A stretch of 64,000 nt of DNA from Candidatus Sulfotelmatobacter sp. (GTDB taxonomy: Bacteria > Vulcanimicrobiota > Vulcanimicrobiia > Vulcanimicrobiales > Vulcanimicrobiaceae). Made by a program: the position numbers and the translations under genes. The stretch lies in NCBI GenBank assembly GCA_035504415.1, contig DATJRY010000012.1, positions 62,001-126,000 on the forward strand, read 5' to 3'. The notes under the pieces were generated by a model. That model was not told the origin of the DNA and made no database searches. It was given only the letters and a program-made list of their open reading frames with translations. Shown here one piece after another: positions 58,458 through 64,000 of this stretch (within the stretch, counting starts at the first letter, position 1; each line of letters opens with the position of its first letter).

Positions 58458-58490
58458 TCTTCGCCCCGCGCGAAGACCGTCTGGTCAGCG

Positions 58491-58529
58491 AAACGGCCCG
58501 CGGAGCGATCCGCGGGCCGTTTTGCTTTT
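58491..58529 (+). terminator. Rho-independent terminator after groEL
   Basis: A 13-bp perfect stem (AAACGGCCCGCGG with CCGCGGGCCGTTT, six-base loop) is followed by TTTGCTTTTG. It lies 33 bases after the groEL stop and three bases before the end of the convergent trefoil-like gene. Confidence 0.88.
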
Positions 58530-58532
58530 GCG

Positions 58533-59159
58533 TCAGATGTGCGGTTGACCATCGGGTGGGTCGATCGGCGGCGCCGAGGGGTCGTACGGAAGCAGCATCC
58601 ACACCTCGTTGTCCGCGCCGCCGCTCCAGCCGTCCCAGGCTTCGACCGCGCTGCCGGCCACGTACGGCCCGTCGCCCAAGATGTTGAGATTGCGATCGTA
58701 GTCGAAGTTGGGCCGAATCGCCGCACCGCCGGGAAACGATTCGTACGCCTGCGGAACGATCGCCTTGAGGATCGCTCCCCCAGGCGTGTACTGGGTCCAG
58801 TTCCACGACGAGGGCGCCGGCCCGCGGGCGATGGTGAGGTTCCACAGCTGCACCGTCGCGCCGTCGCCGGAAGCGGCGAAGGGATGGAGGAGCAGCGAGC
58901 CGCTGTCGGTGCCAAGCGTGCTCAAGTACCCGTCGAACTGGAGGTTACGGAAACGAACGGTGCCCCCGAAATCGGCGGCGTTGGGATTGAAGTCGTCGCT
59001 GGTCATCTCCCACACCATGTCCAGCGGAATCTGCCAGTTCGTCCTGATCGAGACGCTACCCGCGAGCGGCGTGACGTCGATGCGCAGGCGGTTGACCGCC
59101 CGTAAGACGAGCCCGGTCTTCGAGGCGATGAGAAACGTACGATCGATCGGATTGCCCAT
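58533..59159 (-). CDS. Trefoil-like protein of an uncharacterised family, member A
   Basis: The 208-residue product lacks a signal peptide. It shares blocks with the gene at 62567: SKTGLVL near the start, VQLWNLTIARG in the middle and IRPNFDYDRNLNIL...AWDGWSGGADNEVWMLLP at the end. Three Trp-centred strands (WEMTSDD, LWNLTIARG, EVWMLLP) at regular intervals suggest a ricin-B/beta-trefoil fold, which often binds sugars. ATG at 59159 is used because the shared upstream element is then 20 bases away, as for member B; an in-frame ATG at 59168 exists. Function unknown. Confidence 0.6.
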   Translation of the reverse strand: MGNPIDRTFLIASKTGLVLRAVNRLRIDVTPLAGSVSIRTNWQIPLDMVWEMTSDDFNPNAADFGGTVRFRNLQFDGYLSTLGTDSGSLLLHPFAASGDGATVQLWNLTIARGPAPSSWNWTQYTPGGAILKAIVPQAYESFPGGAAIRPNFDYDRNLNILGDGPYVAGSAVEAWDGWSGGADNEVWMLLPYDPSAPPIDPPDGQPHI

Positions 59160-59179
59160 ACTCGCCATGGTACGGCACG

Positions 59180-59198
59180 ACCGTCGCGATATCGTCGC
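59180..59198 (-). promoter_or_regulatory. Upstream element of trefoil-like gene A
   Basis: On the minus strand GCGACGATATCGCGACGGT matches the element 20 bases upstream of gene B (62528-62546) at 18 of 19 positions. It ends 20 bases before the ATG at 59159, the same distance. It contains the partial palindrome CGATATCG and may be a promoter or operator. Confidence 0.55.
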
Positions 59199-59319
59199 CG
59201 CACGCGAATCCGGGTCAAGGGGCATGTTCGAGATACTCGTTGTTCGAGGCGATGCCCGGACGAGCAAGCGCCGTGCTCAGCGGAGTTCGCGCGCGCGTTG
59301 AGACGGATGCAAGCGCGTA

Positions 59320-59348
59320 TTGCTCGATCACCGGGGGCGTGCTATTTT
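59320..59348 (+). promoter_or_regulatory. fumC promoter candidate
   Basis: TTGCTC (59320-59325), 17 bases and TATTTT (59343-59348) form a sigma-70-type box. GGAGG (59401-59405) and ATG (59415) follow. Apart from this and the trefoil element the 250-bp divergent gap shows nothing else. Confidence 0.55.
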
Positions 59349-59414
59349 CTTCACCCGCGACGGCACACGGCGTCGACGGCGGTAATACCACGCATCACGA
59401 GGAGGCACGAGTTC

Positions 59415-60884
59415 ATGATCACCGCGAACGAACCGGCGCCGAAGATTCTCGATGTCCCGATCGGCTTACACGCGAGCGGCATGCGTGAGGAGTTCGACAG
59501 TCTCGGAACGGTCATGGTGCCGGCGGATCACTATTGGGGAGCGCAGACGCAGCGCAGCCTGCAGCACTTCGACATCGGTCACGACCGGATGCCGAAGGAA
59601 GTCTATCACGCCTACGGCTACGTCAAGAAAGCAGCGGCGATCGTCAACACCGCCGCCGGGCGGCTGCCGGCGTGGAAGGGCGAGCTGATCGAAAAGGTGA
59701 GCGACGAGGTCATCAGCGGCGCGCTCGACAGTGAGTTTCCGCTTTACGTTTGGCAGACCGGATCGGGCACGCAGTCGAACATGAACGTCAACGAAGTCAT
59801 CTCGAACCGCTGCATCCAATTGGTCGGCGGCAAGCTCGGCTCGCAGGAGCCCATCCATCCCAACGACCACGTCAACATGGGACAGTCGAGCAACGATACC
59901 TTCCCGACCGCGATGCACGTCGCCGCGTATGCGATGGCGACGCGGCAGACGCTGCCGGCGCTGCGGCGCCTGCGGGACGCGATCGCGAAGAAGGCGCAGG
60001 GCTGGACCGACGTCGTCAAGATCGGCCGCACCCACCTCGAAGATGCGACGCCGCTGACGGTCGCACAAGAGTGGTCGGGCTACGTCGGTGCGCTCGATGA
60101 CGCGATCGACGAGCTCGCGCGGGTCACCGAAGGGCTGCTTCAAGTCGCGATGGGTGGCACCGCGGTCGGGACCGGTCTCAACGCGCCGGCCGGCTTTGGT
60201 GACGCGGTCGCCGAGCAGCTCACGACGTTGACCGGCTTCGCGATCAAGACGGCCGAGAACAAGTTCACCGCCCAAGGGACGCTCGACCGCATGGTGCGCG
60301 CGCACGCTGCGCTCAAGACCGCCGCCGTCACCCTCTTCAAGATCGCCAACGATCTGCGCTGGCTCGGCTCGGGGCCGCGGACAGGGCTGATGGAGTTGAT
60401 ACTTCCCGCTAACGAGCCCGGCTCGTCGATCATGCCCGGCAAGGTCAATCCGACCCAGGCAGAGGCGATGCTGATGGTCTGCATCGAGATCATGGGATCC
60501 GACGTCGCGGTCCAGATGGGCGGATCGGAGGGCAACTTCGAGCTCAATGCGTTCCGGCCGATCGTCATCTCCAACTATCTGCACTCGGCGCTGATCATGG
60601 CCGACATGTGCGATCACTTCCGCATGTACCTCGTCGAGGGGGCGAAACTCAACCCGGCGCAGCTCAGCGCGAACGTCGACCGCTCGGTCATGATGGTCAC
60701 GGCGCTCTCGCCGATCATCGGGTACGATCGGTCCGCGAAGATCTCGTACTACGCCATCGACCACAACCTGACGCTCAAGCAGGCTGCGCTGGCCAACGGC
60801 GTCGACGAAGCGCTTTACGACCGCGTCGTGGTGCCGCTCGCGCTCACGCGCCCCGGAACGGCCGACGTCGCGGCGAAGCAATGA
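59415..60884 (+). CDS. fumC: Class II fumarate hydratase
   Basis: FumC hydrates fumarate to malate. The 489-residue product has TGSGTQSNMNVNEVI, MGQSSNDTFPTAMH, His208 (RTHLEDATPL) and the superfamily loop GSSIMPGKVN (336-345) with catalytic Ser338. GGAGG nine bases upstream supports the ATG at 59415, not an earlier in-frame ATG. Some 25 residues before the usual start look unstructured. Its stop overlaps the aquaporin gene (ATGA). Confidence 0.94.
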   Translation: MITANEPAPKILDVPIGLHASGMREEFDSLGTVMVPADHYWGAQTQRSLQHFDIGHDRMPKEVYHAYGYVKKAAAIVNTAAGRLPAWKGELIEKVSDEVISGALDSEFPLYVWQTGSGTQSNMNVNEVISNRCIQLVGGKLGSQEPIHPNDHVNMGQSSNDTFPTAMHVAAYAMATRQTLPALRRLRDAIAKKAQGWTDVVKIGRTHLEDATPLTVAQEWSGYVGALDDAIDELARVTEGLLQVAMGGTAVGTGLNAPAGFGDAVAEQLTTLTGFAIKTAENKFTAQGTLDRMVRAHAALKTAAVTLFKIANDLRWLGSGPRTGLMELILPANEPGSSIMPGKVNPTQAEAMLMVCIEIMGSDVAVQMGGSEGNFELNAFRPIVISNYLHSALIMADMCDHFRMYLVEGAKLNPAQLSANVDRSVMMVTALSPIIGYDRSAKISYYAIDHNLTLKQAALANGVDEALYDRVVVPLALTRPGTADVAAKQ

Positions 60885-61687
60885 CCCCATCCGGCGAAGC
60901 GGCGCTGCGCGCGGCGGTCGGTCCGCGCTTCAGCGCCAACTGGCACAGCCCGCGACACCGCATGCGGCGGTTGCTCTCGGAGTTCATCGGTACCGCCGGC
61001 TTCATGTTTCTGTTGTCCGGCGGCGCCGCGGTGCTCGCGCGCTATGGAGGAGCGGAACTGCCGCCGTTCGCCTACGCCGCGATCCTCTCGGGCATCTCGG
61101 CCCTCTGGCTGATCGTCGCGGTGTACTTTCTGGGCGACATCTCGGCCCATTTCAATCCGGCGATGACGTTCGCGTTCGCGTTGCGCCGGGACATGGGGTG
61201 GCCGATGGCGTGTGCTTACGTCATCGTGCAGTTCATCGCGGCGATTTGCGGAACGTTCCTCGCCAAGGCCCTCTTCGGGACGGGTGCGAACCTCGCGGCG
61301 ACGATTCCGAAGCCGGGGCTCGAATGGCCCTCCGTGCTGTTCGAGGCGATCCTGGTGTTCGGCCTCGTGCTGATGGTTCTCGGCATGGCGAACGGCCCGA
61401 AGCTCGACGGTGCCTATATCCCGCTCGCGGTCGGCGCGTACGTCATGTCGGTCGGGACGATGGGCGGACCCTACGACGGTGCCGCCTTCAATCCGGCGCG
61501 CGCGTTCTCACCGGACCTCGCGATCGGTGATCTCTCGACCTACTGGGTGTATCCGCTCGGCGCGCTGATCGGTGCATGCGTCGCGGTGCTCGCTGCCCAT
61601 GTCCTCCGGGGCGCGCCGACAATCCAAGAAGCGCAGGCGGCGATGGGGACACCGCTCGATCTGTCGGAGGCGACGAAGGCGAGCTAG
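60881..61687 (+). CDS. Aquaporin/MIP-family channel
   Basis: The 268-residue product has six membrane segments and two half-helix loops, HFNPAMTFAFAL and AFNPARAFSPDL, the two NPA boxes of MIP channels. A 30-residue hydrophilic N-terminal tail precedes the first segment. The ATG overlaps the fumC TGA, which is an unusual operon partner and suggests transport of small organic acids or water. Residues decisive for glycerol versus water selectivity were not assigned. Confidence 0.88.
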   Translation: MTPSGEAALRAAVGPRFSANWHSPRHRMRRLLSEFIGTAGFMFLLSGGAAVLARYGGAELPPFAYAAILSGISALWLIVAVYFLGDISAHFNPAMTFAFALRRDMGWPMACAYVIVQFIAAICGTFLAKALFGTGANLAATIPKPGLEWPSVLFEAILVFGLVLMVLGMANGPKLDGAYIPLAVGAYVMSVGTMGGPYDGAAFNPARAFSPDLAIGDLSTYWVYPLGALIGACVAVLAAHVLRGAPTIQEAQAAMGTPLDLSEATKAS

Positions 61688-61953
61688 GCCGTGCGGCGGG
61701 CGGCGGCGCGGGCGCGGGCGCGCGCCGCGTACTCTTCACGGTCGTGCGGCTCGGCGTTGGTCACCAGCGAGTCCACTAACGTGCGCGCGGCGACGGCGAC
61801 CTCCTCGACCGCGCGGTCGAAAGCGACTTGATTCGCCCTCGAGGGGCGGGTGAAGCCGGACAGCTTGCGGACGAACTGCAGCGAGGCGGCGCGGACCTCG
61901 TCGTCGGTGGCCGGCGGCTCGAAGTTGAACAGCGTGCGAATGCTGCGACACAT
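61684..61953 (-). CDS. DUF2277 protein
   Basis: An 89-residue protein matching DUF2277: the start CRSIRTLFNFEPPATDDEV, then AASLQFVRKLSGFTRPSRANQVAF and a helix pair ending DSLVTNAEPHDREEYAARARARA. Function unknown; a metal or nucleic-acid role has been suggested only by context elsewhere. It overlaps the aquaporin stop by four bases (shared CTAG) and is divergent from the GNAT gene. Confidence 0.88.
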   Translation of the reverse strand: MCRSIRTLFNFEPPATDDEVRAASLQFVRKLSGFTRPSRANQVAFDRAVEEVAVAARTLVDSLVTNAEPHDREEYAARARARAAARRTA

Positions 61954-62025
61954 GGCCGTATTCTAGCCGAATCGGTCGGTCGTGGGTACATAGGGGGCGC
62001 TCCCGGCTGCGCGTAGGGATTCGAG

Positions 62026-62508
62026 GTGACGGACGAGGGAGCGATCGTCGTCGAGCGTGCGGTGGCGCCGACCGACGACGTGCGGGCGCTGATCGGCGAG
62101 CTGGACGCCGAGCTGGCGGCGGGGTACGAGCCCGAGCAGCGCCACGGGCTCGCGCTCGACGCCATCTTTCAGCCGCGGGTACGCTTCTTCGTCGCCCGCC
62201 TCGACGGCGCGGCCGTCGGCTGCGGCGGGGTCGCGCTGCTCGACGGCTTCGCCGAGTTCAAGCGCATGTACGTGCGGCCGGCCGCGCGCGGCCGCGGCGT
62301 CGCCGACGCGCTGGCCGCCCGCCTCGAGGCGGAAGCACGCGCGGTCGGCTACACCGTGCTGCGGCTCGAGACCGGCATCGACCAGCGTGCCGCGATGCGG
62401 TTCTACGAGCGCTCCGGCTTTCGCGCGTGCGAGGCGTTCGAGCCCTACGCGTCGATGCCGCCGGCTTCGATCGTGACCAGCCTCTTCTACGAGAAGCGGC
62501 TGCCGTGA
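62026..62508 (+). CDS. GNAT-family acetyltransferase
   Basis: A 160-residue protein with the GNAT acetyl-CoA loop in VRPAARGRGVADALAARLEAEA (R-G-R-G-V-A), the strand VLRLETGIDQRAAMRFYERSGF and a likely acceptor-side loop. It would acetylate an amine, peptide or antibiotic; the substrate is not visible. GTG start; 72 bases separate it from the divergent DUF2277 gene. Confidence 0.85.
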   Translation: MTDEGAIVVERAVAPTDDVRALIGELDAELAAGYEPEQRHGLALDAIFQPRVRFFVARLDGAAVGCGGVALLDGFAEFKRMYVRPAARGRGVADALAARLEAEARAVGYTVLRLETGIDQRAAMRFYERSGFRACEAFEPYASMPPASIVTSLFYEKRLP

Positions 62509-62527
62509 CCTGAACCGTCGCGCCGAT

Positions 62528-62546
62528 GCGACGGTATCGCGACGGT
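62528..62546 (+). promoter_or_regulatory. Upstream element of trefoil-like gene B
   Basis: GCGACGGTATCGCGACGGT contains two direct copies of GCGACGGTA-type units with an 11-base period, and CCGTCGC at 62515-62521 is an inverted partner of its first part. It matches the element of gene A at 18 of 19 positions and ends 20 bases before the ATG at 62567. Confidence 0.55.
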
Positions 62547-62566
62547 AGCGGGACTACGATTCGGCC

Positions 62567-63130
62567 ATGACCGCTCACGACCCGGTGGTCGTCCTGGTCT
62601 CCCGCACCGGTCTCGCCCTGGCAGCTAGCGGCGGCGCGCTGGTCGCCCGTCCGCTGACGCCCCACGCGCGACACGGTTGGGAACGCGCGTTCCAATGGCG
62701 GGTCAGCGGACTGGGCACCACCTTCGACCCTGTCTTGCAATTCGAGCACCTCGACGGCGGCTTGTTGACCGTGATCGACCGGCGCCGCGGCACGCTGGGG
62801 CTGCGCAATCCGGTGGCCGCCGCCGACGATGCCGTCTGGAACGTCCGCGTGATCGGGCGCGGCGCGCTAAGCTGGCACTGGTGGTTGAACGCGCTCCCGC
62901 CCGAGACGCTGGCGCGTCCCTTCGACCAGGACGCGCTCTTCGAAGGCGCCGGCGGCGGCTTCGCGATCCGGCTCAACGCCGACCCCGACCGCACGCTGAC
63001 GATCCTCAACGGCAACCTGGCCGGCGGCGGCTGCCCGGTCGTCGCGCGCGACGGCTGGCACGGCGGCGCGGAGCACGAGCTGTGGGTTCCCCTCTGGGTC
63101 CCCCGCAGCGCCGCCGCGGCCGCGTCATGA
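62567..63130 (+). CDS. Trefoil-like protein of an uncharacterised family, member B
   Basis: A 187-residue protein without a signal peptide, homologous to the product at 58533-59159. Shared blocks: SRTGLAL, DDAVWNVRVIGRG and IRLNADPDRTLTIL...DGWHGGAEHELWVPLW, with three Trp-centred strands (FQWRVSG, VWNVRVIG, ELWVPLW), which suggest a beta-trefoil. Tandem Gly-Gly and Ala-rich C-terminus. No catalytic residues are recognised; carbohydrate or lipid binding is possible. It converges on the thioredoxin-like gene with a seven-base gap. Confidence 0.65.
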   Translation: MTAHDPVVVLVSRTGLALAASGGALVARPLTPHARHGWERAFQWRVSGLGTTFDPVLQFEHLDGGLLTVIDRRRGTLGLRNPVAAADDAVWNVRVIGRGALSWHWWLNALPPETLARPFDQDALFEGAGGGFAIRLNADPDRTLTILNGNLAGGGCPVVARDGWHGGAEHELWVPLWVPRSAAAAAS

Positions 63131-63137
63131 GCGGCAA

Positions 63138-64000
63138 CTAACCGAAGGTGAACACGACGGCGTGCACGCCGGGGTCGAGAAACTCGACCTCGAACAGCCG
63201 CTCCCCGATCGGACCGTGCTGCCGCACGAGCTGGTAGAGCCGCGGCGCGAGAACCGTGCCCGCGCCGTCGGGCGCGATGTCGGTGCCGTGATCGGCGCCC
63301 GGCGGCTGACCGTCGACGCGCACGACGAAGCGCACCGGTTTTCCCGGCTGCGCCGGCGTGAGCACGAGGTGCAGGTCGCGGCTGCGGAAGCGGAACGCGA
63401 TCGCGCCCGGCGCCGCGTCCAAGGCCGCGTTCTCGGCGCCGATGGTCCACCGCCCGCGCAGCGCCCAGCCGTTCAACGGGACGTGCGCGGGCAGCGTGTA
63501 GTTCGCGGGGGCATCGCGCTCGACGCGTTCCGGCGAGGCGAACTCGCTTCCGTGCTGCAGGCCGAGATAGGTTTCGTCGCTGCGCTCGTCGTTGAAGTCC
63601 GGCGGCGCCTCGATGCCGGTGCCCGTCGCGCCGACGGTCGTCGCCGGGACGTCGGTGGCGCCGTTCTCGCGCAGCAGCTGTTGGATGACCCGCTCGGTGC
63701 GTGCGTACTCGCCCTCGCCGAACATGTGATAGCGGATCCGGCCGCGGCCGTCGACCAGATAGTCGGCCGGCCAGTAGGCGTTGTCGAACGAGTTCCAGAT
63801 CGCGTAGTCGCTGTCGATCGCGACCGGGTAGCTGACCCCGAGCGCGCGCACCGCCGCGGTCACGTTCGGCGGCTGGTGCTCGAACGAGAATTCGGGCGTG
63901 TGGACGCCGATCACGACCAGGCCGCTGGCCGCGTACTTCGCCGCCCACGCTTTGACGTACGGCAGGTTGCGCAAGCTGTTGATGCAGGTGTAGGTCCAGA
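63138..64000 (-). CDS. Thioredoxin-like DipZ/TlpA-family protein (5' end outside window)
   Basis: The frame runs off the right edge. The visible part begins WTYTCINSLRNLPYVKAW, corresponding to the WTYTCINC/W-LRTLP active-site region of DipZ-like thiol-disulfide proteins, but with a single Cys (Cys-Ile-Asn-Ser). Then VIGVHTPEFSFEH, YPVAIDSDYAIWNSFDNAYWPA and YLVDGRGRIRYHMFGEG complete the thioredoxin fold. A C-terminal beta-rich domain of about 130 residues (GGWALRGRW-like, LHLVLTPAQPGKPVRF) follows. A one-Cys active site is found in some family members and would restrict it to monothiol chemistry. Confidence 0.82.
   Translation of the reverse strand, partial: WTYTCINSLRNLPYVKAWAAKYAASGLVVIGVHTPEFSFEHQPPNVTAAVRALGVSYPVAIDSDYAIWNSFDNAYWPADYLVDGRGRIRYHMFGEGEYARTERVIQQLLRENGATDVPATTVGATGTGIEAPPDFNDERSDETYLGLQHGSEFASPERVERDAPANYTLPAHVPLNGWALRGRWTIGAENAALDAAPGAIAFRFRSRDLHLVLTPAQPGKPVRFVVRVDGQPPGADHGTDIAPDGAGTVLAPRLYQLVRQHGPIGERLFEVEFLDPGVHAVVFTFG

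Overview
The window is a very GC-rich, gene-dense stretch of a bacterial chromosome. It has about 64 protein genes, most of them separated by a few bases or overlapping by 1 to 4 bases (ATGA, GTGA, TTGA and even CTGA junctions). Outer-membrane lipopolysaccharide transport genes (LptC, LptD and LptF/G homologues), an apolipoprotein N-acyltransferase, lipoproteins and a meso-diaminopimelate-type MurE (DNPR motif) point to a diderm. The mix of families, including a CofE-type ligase inside the division/cell-wall cluster, would fit a deep-branching high-GC phylum such as Eremiobacterota/Vulcanimicrobiota. That placement is my inference and is not proven by anything in the window. I saw no tRNA, rRNA, insertion sequence, prophage or CRISPR array.

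Layout. 1-4065: tail of an unknown gene, a strong terminator, an S1-domain protein, CoaE, a membrane protein and FabH. 4048-6974: a BsuPI-like protein, a D-aminoacylase, and two tandem KGG-repeat stress proteins behind a sigma-B-like promoter. 6971-14880: leftward envelope genes (LptC, Lnt, LptD, LptF/G, a lytic transglycosylase) with an unlisted bacterial metallothionein and a lipoprotein. 14979-21930: a catabolic locus (aldehyde dehydrogenase facing a DUF1932 dehydrogenase, a DUF6282 hydrolase, a NitT/TauT-type ABC importer and a split sulfopyruvate-decarboxylase-like enzyme). 22016-37146: an almost complete dcw cluster, mraZ-rsmH-ftsL-ftsI-murE-murF-(cofE-like)-mraY-murD-ftsW-murG-murC-murB-ddl, with a five-copy MraZ-binding array on its promoter.

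37143-46125: a YihY protein, an S9 peptidase, a Dyp peroxidase, a secreted glycosidase-like protein, PEP carboxylase and a TauD/TfdA dioxygenase. 46223-55803: citrate synthase-hisB, an ArsP-like permease, an RsbW-like kinase, two tandem sorbosone-dehydrogenase-like proteins, hisH-hisA, alanine racemase and membrane proteins. 55819-64000: an SRPBCC-like protein, groES-groEL under a CIRCE operator, fumarase-aquaporin, DUF2277, a GNAT enzyme, two members of an uncharacterised trefoil-like family, and a truncated thioredoxin-like gene.

The most interesting points are the following. (i) The catabolic locus could be a C3-sulfonate (or phosphonate) pathway. (ii) Two distant paralogues share a 19-base upstream element at the same distance from their start codons. 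(iii) Three genes appear to use CTG or ATT start codons, most convincingly hisB. (iv) A metallothionein gene lies behind lptD. (v) A sigma-B-type promoter precedes the KGG genes in a window that also carries an anti-sigma-factor-like kinase. (vi) A gamma-glutamyl-ligase homologue sits between murF and mraY.
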